A stretch of DNA of 12,747 nucleotides, taken from contig JALUFA010000087.1 in NCBI GenBank assembly GCA_027052485.1, positions 1 to 12,747 of the forward strand, read 5' to 3'. The translations under genes were made by a program, and so were the position numbers. Within the stretch, counting starts at the first letter, position 1. Each line of letters begins with the position of its first letter. The notes under the pieces were generated by a model, which did no database searches, was not told the DNA's origin, and worked only from the letters and a program-made list of their open reading frames with translations. Positions 1-6,840 of this stretch are shown here, one piece after another. Source of the stretch: Hydrogenothermaceae bacterium. GTDB taxonomy: Bacteria > Aquificota > Aquificia > Aquificales > Hydrogenothermaceae.

Positions 1-2
1 TC

Positions 3-212
3 AAGAAAAAAGACATAGTCATTGGTATAACCACTTCAGGTAAAGCTCCTGCCTTTTCTGGAAGGTTAAAGCAGATGATAGAAGACTGTCTACCTGAAAA
101 GCTGGATGAGATACTGGACGAACTGGCAACAATTAGACAACGGTATCCAAAAGGAGAGCAGCGACAAAAGCTTATCAAAGAAAGATTAAAAGAACTATTG
201 GAAGGTTTGTAG
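3..212 (+). CDS. Precorrin-2 dehydrogenase / sirohydrochlorin ferrochelatase (Met8/CysG-N type), 3' end only
   Basis: Only the last 69 codons are present; the reading frame enters from the left edge and ends at a TAG at 210-212. The visible part starts DIVIGITTSGKAPAFSGRLK, matching the conserved T/S-S-G-x-A/S-P segment of the Met8p/CysG N-terminal family. A charged helical tail (QRYPKGEQRQKLI region) follows, typical of the C-terminal helices of that family. The known role is NAD-dependent oxidation of precorrin-2 to sirohydrochlorin, in some members followed by iron insertion to give siroheme. The neighbours fit: cobA makes precorrin-2 and nirA needs siroheme. Because the N-terminal NAD-binding fold lies outside the window, I cannot tell whether the protein is a bifunctional Met8 or a dehydrogenase only, so no symbol is given. 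Confidence 0.82.
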   Translation, partial: KKKDIVIGITTSGKAPAFSGRLKQMIEDCLPEKLDEILDELATIRQRYPKGEQRQKLIKERLKELLEGL

Positions 213-221
213 CAAAGTAGT

Positions 222-235
222 TTACAATTTTGTAA
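222..235. promoter_or_regulatory. Candidate activator site, copy 1 (inverted repeat)
   Basis: TTACAA-TT-TTGTAA, two 6-base arms with a 2-base spacer. It is centred about 137 bases upstream of the start site predicted from the sigma-54 promoter at 340-355. A second copy differing at one base lies at 278-291. The position, upstream of and not overlapping the promoter, is usual for enhancer sites of sigma-54 activators. The regulator is not known from the sequence; the site does not resemble the NtrC or NifA consensus. Confidence 0.5.
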
Positions 236-277
236 TTATTGCTTATGTTTACCACCAGTCCTAATCCTCAAACAAAT

Positions 278-291
278 TTACATTTTTGTAA
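278..291. promoter_or_regulatory. Candidate activator site, copy 2 (inverted repeat)
   Basis: TTACAT-TT-TTGTAA, identical to the copy at 222-235 in 13 of 14 positions and starting 56 bases later. It is centred about 81 bases upstream of the predicted sigma-54 start site. Two near-identical dyads in one 178-base gap are unlikely to be chance, although the region is AT-rich. I saw no such pair in the leaders of narG or narB. Confidence 0.5.
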
Positions 292-339
292 CACACTTGA
301 TCTAACAACATATTTATCAATCCTTAATTCCATCTCTTC

Positions 340-355
340 TGGCACATTTATTGCT
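340..355 (+). promoter_or_regulatory. Sigma-54 (RpoN) promoter for cobA-nirA
   Basis: TGGCAC-N5-TTGCT, with a C before the T, matches the YTGGCAC...TTGCW consensus at every strongly conserved base. The -24 GG is at 341-342 and the -12 GC at 353-354, exactly 12 bases apart. Transcription would start near 366, giving a leader of about 25 bases that contains the AGGAAA ribosome binding site at 381-386. It implies that siroheme and nitrite reductase synthesis needs RpoN and an ATP-dependent activator, commonly a nitrogen-responsive one. Confidence 0.8.
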
Positions 356-390
356 TTCTATTAATAACAAAACTCTTTCTAGGAAAAAGA

Positions 391-1167
391 ATGGCAAAAA
401 AAGTTTTTCTGATAGGTTGTGGAACAGGAGACCCAGAACTTCTAACAGTAAAAGCCCTTAAAACATTTCAAAAGCTGGATGTTGCCCTAGTAGACCACCT
501 AATATCACAGGAAATAATAGACCTGCTACCAAAAAGTATAAAAATACTTTACGTTGGAAAGCAGAAAGGGAAGCTTTCAATACGTCAGGATGAGATAAAT
601 AAGCTTTTACTTGAGTTTGCTAAGGCAGGCTTAACCGTTGGAAGGTTGAAAAGCGGAGACCCTTACGTATTTGGTAGAGGAGGAGAAGAGGCTCTCTTCT
701 TACTGGAAAACGGAGTTGAGGTAGAGGTTATTCCGGGAGTTTCATCTGCGACAGTTGCCCCTATGTATGCAGGTATACCCGTTGTTATGAGAGGTTTTTC
801 TACTGGATTTTCCGTCGTATCAGCCCATCTGGCAGGAAACAGATTTAACAAAGAGTGGATACCTCTACTAAAGCAAGAAAACCACACCGTTATTGTTTTA
901 ATGGGTTTGAGTCGCGCAAAAGACATTTTAGAAGAGGCAAAAAAACAGAAGATAGACTTAGATAAACCTGTGGCAATCATAAGCAATGCAACAAGAAAAA
1001 ATCAAAAAGTTATAGTAGGGAAACTGGAAGATTTACCACTGTTAGCAAAAAAAGCAGAAAAGCCAGCAGTGTTAGTTTTTGGAGAGGTGGTAAATCTACA
1101 TAAAGTTTTACCAACTTACAAATATGTAAACCAAGAAAAAGGAGAGAGCGTATGGAAAAGCTGCTAA
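391..1167 (+). CDS. cobA: Uroporphyrinogen-III C-methyltransferase (SUMT)
   Basis: Transfers two methyl groups from S-adenosylmethionine to C2 and C7 of uroporphyrinogen III, giving precorrin-2 for siroheme. It is a stand-alone cytoplasmic SUMT of 258 residues, the usual length, not a CysG fusion. Family motifs are in order: the N-terminal glycine loop GCGTGDPELLT (residues 9-19), GRLKSGDPYVFGRGGEE (84-100), VIPGVSSA (113-120) and a following GIPVV segment. In the first motif the usual G-x-G-P-G-D proline is threonine (T12), a mild variant. The start is supported by AGGAAA at 381-386 and by the glycine loop falling at the usual distance from it. It is the first gene after the sigma-54 promoter and overlaps nirA by 16 bases, so the two should be co-transcribed and translationally coupled. 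With the dehydrogenase upstream it supplies siroheme to NirA. Confidence 0.93.
   Translation: MAKKVFLIGCGTGDPELLTVKALKTFQKLDVALVDHLISQEIIDLLPKSIKILYVGKQKGKLSIRQDEINKLLLEFAKAGLTVGRLKSGDPYVFGRGGEEALFLLENGVEVEVIPGVSSATVAPMYAGIPVVMRGFSTGFSVVSAHLAGNRFNKEWIPLLKQENHTVIVLMGLSRAKDILEEAKKQKIDLDKPVAIISNATRKNQKVIVGKLEDLPLLAKKAEKPAVLVFGEVVNLHKVLPTYKYVNQEKGESVWKSC
1141..1146 (+). promoter_or_regulatory. Ribosome binding site of nirA inside cobA
   Basis: GGAGAG lies five bases before the ATG at 1152 and inside the cobA coding region. It fixes the nirA start upstream of the cobA stop and produces the 16-base overlap. Confidence 0.7.
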
Positions 1168-3068
1168 AGGTATCCCAAGAGAGAAATAAAAGAATAAACA
1201 AAATAGAAAAACTAAAGCAAGAACATACTCCTCAGGAAGCATGGGAAAAGCTGGAGTACTACGCCCAGCACGGGTTTTCTTCCATTCCAGAACATGACCT
1301 AACTTACTTTTTTAAGTGTTTTGGCATCTTCTACAGACCTGCAACTCCCGAGAGATTTATGATTAGGGTGCGTATCCCCGGAGGAAAGCTGACGTACGAA
1401 CAGGCTAAAAAGGTGGGAGAGGTTGCAAAGGCTTACGGCAACGATTACATAGACTTAACTACCCGTATGCAGGTAGAGCTGAGGTATCTAAGAATAGAGG
1501 ATATTCCTACAGTTCTCAAAGAGCTAGAAAGTGTAGGAATAACAACATTTCAAACTGGAGTGGATAACTTCAGGAACATAGTACAAGACCCGTTAGACGG
1601 TGTAGCTTTTGATAACGTTATAGAAACGTGGGATATCCTTTTAAAAATACAGGAAATATTTTTGAAAAAGGAAGAGTGGATTTGCAAACTCCCACGTAAG
1701 TTCAACATCGGGATTTCTGGTTCATACGCTAACAGATGCAACATCTATGGCCATGACGCATGCTTTGTTTTAGCGGAGAAAGATGGGGATTTTGGTTTTA
1801 ACGTTTATCTTGGGGGAAAAGTTGGAGCTGTTGCAAAACCGGCTAACGTGTTCTTACATCCAGAGGAAGTTCCAGCCTTTTTTGAAGCTACAGCAAAGAT
1901 GTTTAAAAAGTACGGATTTAAAGACAGTAGAAACAAAAACCGCCTCAAGTATATGATTGATGCTGTAGGTATGGAAGAGATTATAGATGCGATAAAACAT
2001 GAAGCAGGCAGAGACTTTGAGGAAGCAGGAAGAACCCTAACAGACCTTGAAGGTGGAGAAAAGGTTGGAAGGGTAAGGCTAAAAGATGGTACGTATGCAA
2101 TGCATATGGTTGTACCTTCGGGAATATTCTCCGGTTCGGCAATGATTGAAGCAGCGGAAGCTGCCAAAGAATTTGGAAACGGTCAGATAAGACTCACAGT
2201 TAGCCAAAACCTATACATACTTGGTGTACCAGAGGAAAACATTGAAAAACTATTGTCCCAGCCTATATACCAAAAGTACAAGAACATAAACTCTCCATAC
2301 TTTAACGATGTTATCGCCTGTGCCGGTACAGACCACTGTCCTTTTGGAGTAATACCAAATAAACCAGATGCTATCAGAGTTGCAGAGTATCTAACAGAGA
2401 ATTATCCGTTAGACCCTTCAGATGCAAAAGTTCGTATGTACTGGTCTGCCTGCCAGAAAGGTTGTGGTATCCATGGCAATGGAGATATTGGCTTTGTCGG
2501 CGTAAAGTTTAAAAAGGACGGAGAAACGGTTCTCGGTACCGACATATACTACGGCGGTACACTCACAGGAGAAGGCGAAGAAGGACACCTTTTACTGTCA
2601 AAAGTTCCTCTAGATAAGGTAGAAAGATATGTAGAGGAGCTGATAAAAGAGTACATCCGACTAAAAAAGCCACGGGAAAACTTTGAAAAGTTTTACAAAA
2701 GGGTTTTATCTAAACTATCAAAACAAGCACTAGCATTTTTGATAACGTTTAACAATCTCATTAAAGATAAGTACCCTAGGCTAAGACTTGAGATTGCAGA
2801 TAACCTTTTAAATTTACCAAACGAAGAAGAAGAGATTTTTATCTTAGGGTATCAGCTTTACAAAAAAGCAACAGGTAAAAGCCCTTACACAAGACCAAAC
2901 ATCCTTGAGATATACGACGAGCCAGACCCAGAAAAACCTTCAAAATTAAATCCAGACATTCCAAAAGAGTTAGATAACATCATCCTAAAGATGATTAACA
3001 AAAGGCCAGAAAAACGCTACAAAGTTTTCTCTGAGATTTTAATAGATTTACAGAACATAAAATTTTAA
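1152..3068 (+). CDS. nirA: Siroheme/[4Fe-4S] nitrite reductase with C-terminal kinase-like extension
   Basis: Predicted ferredoxin-dependent six-electron reduction of nitrite to ammonium in the cytoplasm. The duplicated NiR/SiR architecture is visible. The first ferredoxin-like half begins near residue 69 (FMIRVRIPGG), with the siroheme-pocket segments TTRMQVELR (103-111) and NFRN (139-142). The second half contains GQIRLTVSQNLYI. The cluster ligands are C390 and C396 (CAGTDHC) and C434 and C438 (CQKGC), the C-x5-C / C-x3-C pattern that bridges siroheme and the 4Fe-4S cluster. The family-like part ends near residue 523 (RENFEKFYKRVLSKLS). The protein then runs about 115 residues further to 638, longer than the roughly 500-560 usual for NirA. 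The extension resembles a kinase C-lobe end (separate entry). A sulfite reductase is the alternative, but the coupling to cobA, the sigma-54 promoter and the nitrate genes around it favour nitrite. Confidence 0.88.
   Translation: MEKLLKVSQERNKRINKIEKLKQEHTPQEAWEKLEYYAQHGFSSIPEHDLTYFFKCFGIFYRPATPERFMIRVRIPGGKLTYEQAKKVGEVAKAYGNDYIDLTTRMQVELRYLRIEDIPTVLKELESVGITTFQTGVDNFRNIVQDPLDGVAFDNVIETWDILLKIQEIFLKKEEWICKLPRKFNIGISGSYANRCNIYGHDACFVLAEKDGDFGFNVYLGGKVGAVAKPANVFLHPEEVPAFFEATAKMFKKYGFKDSRNKNRLKYMIDAVGMEEIIDAIKHEAGRDFEEAGRTLTDLEGGEKVGRVRLKDGTYAMHMVVPSGIFSGSAMIEAAEAAKEFGNGQIRLTVSQNLYILGVPEENIEKLLSQPIYQKYKNINSPYFNDVIACAGTDHCPFGVIPNKPDAIRVAEYLTENYPLDPSDAKVRMYWSACQKGCGIHGNGDIGFVGVKFKKDGETVLGTDIYYGGTLTGEGEEGHLLLSKVPLDKVERYVEELIKEYIRLKKPRENFEKFYKRVLSKLSKQALAFLITFNNLIKDKYPRLRLEIADNLLNLPNEEEEIFILGYQLYKKATGKSPYTRPNILEIYDEPDPEKPSKLNPDIPKELDNIILKMINKRPEKRYKVFSEILIDLQNIKF
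2823..3065 (+). other. Kinase C-lobe-like tail of NirA (residues ~558-638)
   Basis: Residues 562-580 (IFILGYQLYKKATGKSPYT) resemble the Ser/Thr kinase segment of the form IYSLGxxLYELLTGKxPF, subdomain IX-X. Residues 598-607 (KLNPDIPKEL) and 608-623 (DNIILKMINKRPEKRY) resemble the subdomain XI pattern N-P-x-I-P-x-x-L-D-x-I-I-L-K-x-L-x-K-x-P-x-x-R-Y. They are followed by a helix, SEILIDLQNI (627-636), like the closing helix of such kinases. The invariant subdomain XI arginine has a counterpart at R622. No VAIK lysine, HRD catalytic loop or DFG motif is present anywhere in the extension, so it cannot be an active kinase. It is in frame with NirA and shows no break in codon style. The resemblance is my reading of motifs; no profile search was run. 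Confidence 0.6.
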
Positions 3069-3076
3069 AGTTAGTG

Positions 3077-3105
3077 TTGACTAGTGGCAGGTAAGACATT
3101 ATCGT
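3077..3105 (+). promoter_or_regulatory. Possible housekeeping promoter for the nar operon
   Basis: TTGACT at 3077-3082 is a good -35 box. TATCGT at 3100-3105, 17 bases later, is a 4/6 match to the -10 box. A start near 3112 would leave a leader of about 30 bases before narG. No hairpin terminator separates nirA from this point, so read-through from the sigma-54 promoter is also possible. Confidence 0.4.
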
Positions 3106-3109
3106 TAAA

Positions 3110-3125
3110 TATGACTTATATCATA
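3110..3125. promoter_or_regulatory. Crp/Fnr-geometry dyad in the narG leader
   Basis: TATGA-CTTATA-TCATA is a perfect 5-base dyad with a 6-base spacer, the same TGA-N6-TCA geometry as Crp/Fnr sites (7 of 10 positions agree with the FNR consensus TTGAT-N4-ATCAA). It lies directly before the ribosome binding site (GGGAGGA, 3128-3134). That is too close to the start codon for classical activation at -41.5, so if real it would act as a repressor site or on RNA. Confidence 0.3.
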
Positions 3126-3141
3126 CTGGGAGGATACCTTA

Positions 3142-6100
3142 ATGAAGAGAAAACTGTCTTACCTGCTGAAGAAGTTTTCCTCCTTTGCCCCAAAGGAGAC
3201 CTACGCTGGGGGGCATGCAGCTCTTACAGAACAGGATAGGAGCTGGGAAGACTTTTACAGACGAAGATGGCAGCACGACAAAAGGGTTAGGACAACCCAC
3301 GGTGTGAACTGTACCGGTTCATGTAGCTGGTGGGTTTACGTCAAAAACGGTCTTATCACATGGGAGACACAGGCTCTAGACTATCCAACCACAGGGCCAG
3401 ATTTTCCTGAGTACGAACCAAGAGGATGCCAAAGGGGAGCCTCGTTCTCATGGTACATCTACTCACCAGTACGGGTTAAGTATCCGTACATCAGAGGTGT
3501 ACTCCTTGATATGTGGCGTAAAGCCAAAGAGAAAAACCACGGAGACCCTGTAAAAGCCTGGGAAGATATTCTCTCTGACCCGTTAAAGGCAAAAGAGTAC
3601 AAATCGGCAAGGGGAAGAGGTGGATTTGTAAGGGCTGATTGGGAAGAAACAAAGGAACTGATAGCTTCTCAACTTATCTACACCATTAAAAAGTACGGTC
3701 CAGACAGGATAGCAGGTTTTACACCTATCCCTGCAATGTCAATGCTTAGCTATGCCTCTGGTGCAAGGTTTATAAGCCTTATAGGCGGTACAATGCTAAG
3801 TTTTTATGACTGGTACGCAGACCTACCACCTGCATCACCTCAGGTGTGGGGAGAACAAACAGACGTTCCAGAAAGTGGAGACTGGTACAACTCATCCTAC
3901 ATTCTGGTATGGGGTTCAAACATCCCAATGACAAGAACACCAGACGCCCACTTCTTTACAGAGGTTAGATACAGAGGGGCGAAGGTTGTATCAATCAGTC
4001 CAGACTACGCCGAGTATGTGAAATTTGCCGACCAGTGGCTACAGCTACATCCTGGAACAGATGCAGCACTGGCACAGGCAATGACCCATGTAATCTTAAA
4101 AGAGTTTTACATAGACAATCCTGAACCATACTTTATAGATTACGCCAAGCAGTTTACAGACCTCCCATTCTTAGTGATTCTCAATGAAGACGGAAGTGGC
4201 TACACACCAGACAGATTTCTAAGAGCTTCAGATATTGGAAGGGAGATTTCAAACGCCGAATGGAAACTGGTTGTTATTGACGAAGACACAAAAAATCTAG
4301 TGATACCAAATGGAAGCATCGGATACAGATGGGAGGACAACGGAAAGTGGAACCTAAAGCTTGAAGACGAAAATGGAAACAAAATTAATCCAGCACTAAC
4401 GGTTTTAGGATTTGAAGATGAAAAAGTGTTAGTAAAACTACCATACTTTGAAGGAGAGCAGAAAGGGGTACTAGAAAGAGAAATTCCTGTCAAAAAGATA
4501 AAAGTAGGCGACAAAGAGTTAACTGTAACGACCGTGTTTGACCTGTTCCTTGCAAACTACGGGGTTAGAAGAAAAGGGGTTGAAAAAGGTTATCCAGCGT
4601 CGTATCAGGAAGACAAACCTTACACACCAAAATGGCAGGAAAAAATCACAGGTATACCGGCAGCCCACGTTGAAAAGATAGCAAGGGAGTTTGCCCAGAA
4701 CGCAGCAGAAACAAAAGGCCGTTCAATGATAATCATGGGGGCCGGTATAAACCACTGGTACAACGCGGATGTTATATACAGAGCAATACTTAACCTTGTA
4801 ATACTTACCGGTTCACAGGGGAAAAACGGAGGTGGATGGGCCCATTACGTAGGACAGGAAAAGGTTAGACCTTTTGAAGGATGGTCTACAGTAGCGTTTG
4901 CCAAAGACTGGGGCGTTCCAAGACTACAGAACGCAACTTCATTCTGGTACTTTGCATCAGAGCAGTTTAGATACGAAGAAAACAACATCAACAAACTGGC
5001 ATCTCCAATAACGGGAAAAACAAGGTACAAACACCCTGCAGATTACATACTTTTAGCTGTTAGACTTGGATGGGTTCCTTTCTATCCACAGTTCAACAAA
5101 AGCTCAATAGCCCTTGCAGAGGAGGCTAAAAACAACGGAGCAAAAACCCCTGATGAGGTAAAACAGTACGTAGTAAACCAACTAAAAGAAGGAAAGCTTG
5201 AATTTTCTATACAAGACCCAGAAAACCCTGTAAACTTCCCAAGAAGCCTGTTTGTGTGGCGTTCAAACCTTATTTCAAGTTCGGCAAAGGGACACGAGTA
5301 CTTCTTAAAACACATGTTAGGGGTTGAAAAAACAGGGGTACTTGGAGACTTTTCTCCACTAAAACCTGAAGAGGTGAAACTCAGAGAGGATGCCCCAGTA
5401 GGAAAACTAGACCTGTTTGTAACACTAGACTTTAGAATGAGTGGTTCTGCCCTCTACTCTGATGTAGTACTACCTACCGCAACCTGGTACGAAAAAACAG
5501 ACCTCAACTCTACAGATATGCACCCGTTCATTCACCCACTTAACAAGGCAATAGACCCACTATGGGAGTCAAAATCAGACTGGCAGATATATAAGGAGAT
5601 AGCTCAGACTTTCTCAAAACTGGCAGAGAAGTACCTCCCCGGAGAGTACGAAGATATTGTTACAACCCCGTTAATGCACGATACCCCTACAGAAATAGCC
5701 CAACCGTATGGCAAGGTGAAAGACTGGTCTAAAGGAGAAACAGAGCCAATCCCAGGAAAGACTATGCCAAACATAAACGTTGTAAAACGTGATTACACAA
5801 AAATTTACGATAAGTACATAGCTCTAGGGCCTAATGTGTACCAAAAACCAATGGGAGCCCACGGCTGGTCTTATGATGCAAAAGAGGAGTTTGAGTATCT
5901 AAAGGTGATGCTTGGAACCCACAAGGAGGGAATAACCGCAGGCCTACCAAACATAGACTCTGACGAAAATGCGGTAAACGCGATACTCATCCTTTCAACA
6001 TGTACCAATGGAAAAGCGGCAAATAAAGCCTGGAAGTTTGCAGCTAAGAAAACGGGACTACCTGAGATAGCAGAGGTCGCAAGAGATAGGGAAGGTGAGA

Positions 6101-6828
6101 AGTTCACACTTCAAGAGATTACAGTTCAGCCAAGGGTTTCAATCTCAACACCTATCTTTACAGGAACAACCCATTACGACAGAAGATTTACGGCGTTCTC
6201 AAACAATATTGAGTTTAAAATGCCGTTTAGAACATTGTCAGGTAGACAGGAGCTATTTATAGACCACGAATTATTCACAGAGATTGGAGAGAACCTGCCA
6301 GTTTACAAAGCACCATTACCACTAAACCCATTTGAAGAGTGGGAAAACCCTCCAAAAGTAGACAAAAACACTATAAAGGCCAGATGGCTAACTCCCCACG
6401 GAAAGTGGAACATCCACTCTACTTACTTTGACAACCTTTTAATGCTTACCCTGTTTAGAGGTGGTCCAATCGTTTGGATAAGCGATGAGGATGCTAAAGA
6501 AGCAGGCATAAAGGATAACGACTGGGTAGAAGTTTACAACAGAAACGGTGTTATCACCGCCAGAGCAGCAGTTAGCCATAGAATTCCAAAAGGAGCTGCT
6601 TTCATGTACCACGTTCAGGATAGAACTATAAACGTTCCAATCTCTGAGCTTACAGGAGAGACTGGTGGTAGCCACAACGCTACAACGAGAATTCACATAA
6701 AACCTACATTTGCCGTAGGTGGATACGCCCAGCTAAGCTATGGGTTCAACTACTACGGACCAACAGGAACCCAAAGGGACACAATGGTTTTAATCAAAAA
6801 ATTAGACAAAGTAAGATGGCCTAACTAA
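3142..6828 (+). CDS. narG: Respiratory nitrate reductase, alpha (molybdenum) subunit
   Basis: Catalytic subunit that reduces nitrate to nitrite at a bis-MGD molybdenum centre. The 1228 residues are collinear with E. coli NarG (1247). The FS0 cluster ligands are H53, C57, C61 and C96, the same spacing as E. coli H50/C54/C58/C93. The molybdenum ligand aspartate is D223 in LSFYDWYADLPPASPQ, corresponding to E. coli D222, and the adjacent WGEQTDVPES and GSNIPMTRTPDAHFF blocks are intact. The C-terminal domain (WLTPHGKWNIHSTY, GGYAQLSYGFNYYGPTGTQRD) is complete. The N-terminus begins KRKLSYLLKKF without twin arginines or a hydrophobic stretch, so there is no Tat export and NarGH should face the cytoplasm. 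The start is fixed by GGGAGGA at 3128-3134 and alignment from residue 1. First gene of the nar operon, 12 bases before narH. Confidence 0.98.
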   Translation: MKRKLSYLLKKFSSFAPKETYAGGHAALTEQDRSWEDFYRRRWQHDKRVRTTHGVNCTGSCSWWVYVKNGLITWETQALDYPTTGPDFPEYEPRGCQRGASFSWYIYSPVRVKYPYIRGVLLDMWRKAKEKNHGDPVKAWEDILSDPLKAKEYKSARGRGGFVRADWEETKELIASQLIYTIKKYGPDRIAGFTPIPAMSMLSYASGARFISLIGGTMLSFYDWYADLPPASPQVWGEQTDVPESGDWYNSSYILVWGSNIPMTRTPDAHFFTEVRYRGAKVVSISPDYAEYVKFADQWLQLHPGTDAALAQAMTHVILKEFYIDNPEPYFIDYAKQFTDLPFLVILNEDGSGYTPDRFLRASDIGREISNAEWKLVVIDEDTKNLVIPNGSIGYRWEDNGKWNLKLEDENGNKINPALTVLGFEDEKVLVKLPYFEGEQKGVLEREIPVKKIKVGDKELTVTTVFDLFLANYGVRRKGVEKGYPASYQEDKPYTPKWQEKITGIPAAHVEKIAREFAQNAAETKGRSMIIMGAGINHWYNADVIYRAILNLVILTGSQGKNGGGWAHYVGQEKVRPFEGWSTVAFAKDWGVPRLQNATSFWYFASEQFRYEENNINKLASPITGKTRYKHPADYILLAVRLGWVPFYPQFNKSSIALAEEAKNNGAKTPDEVKQYVVNQLKEGKLEFSIQDPENPVNFPRSLFVWRSNLISSSAKGHEYFLKHMLGVEKTGVLGDFSPLKPEEVKLREDAPVGKLDLFVTLDFRMSGSALYSDVVLPTATWYEKTDLNSTDMHPFIHPLNKAIDPLWESKSDWQIYKEIAQTFSKLAEKYLPGEYEDIVTTPLMHDTPTEIAQPYGKVKDWSKGETEPIPGKTMPNINVVKRDYTKIYDKYIALGPNVYQKPMGAHGWSYDAKEEFEYLKVMLGTHKEGITAGLPNIDSDENAVNAILILSTCTNGKAANKAWKFAAKKTGLPEIAEVARDREGEKFTLQEITVQPRVSISTPIFTGTTHYDRRFTAFSNNIEFKMPFRTLSGRQELFIDHELFTEIGENLPVYKAPLPLNPFEEWENPPKVDKNTIKARWLTPHGKWNIHSTYFDNLLMLTLFRGGPIVWISDEDAKEAGIKDNDWVEVYNRNGVITARAAVSHRIPKGAAFMYHVQDRTINVPISELTGETGGSHNATTRIHIKPTFAVGGYAQLSYGFNYYGPTGTQRDTMVLIKKLDKVRWPN

Positions 6829-6840
6829 GGAGGGTTAAAA

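Noticed and set aside
222..235. The dyad just after the dehydrogenase stop as an intrinsic terminator
   Set aside because: Arms of 6 A/T-rich bases with a 2-base loop form no stable hairpin, no U-run follows, and a near copy at 278-291 points to a protein site.
1165..1167. cobA and nirA as one fused or frameshifted gene
   Set aside because: They are in different frames, each with its own conserved start region, and nirA has its own ribosome binding site at 1141-1146.
1805..2167. Minus-strand open frame opposite nirA
   Set aside because: It lies wholly within a well-conserved gene, is rich in Ser/Pro with no recognisable domain, and has no promoter or ribosome binding site of note.
3085..3099. 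TGGCAG before narG as a sigma-54 promoter
   Set aside because: Twelve bases after GG (3086-3087) the sequence is AT, with no TTGC-like -12 element.
4200..4514. Minus-strand open frame opposite narG
   Set aside because: A composition shadow of the conserved narG frame; no family resemblance.
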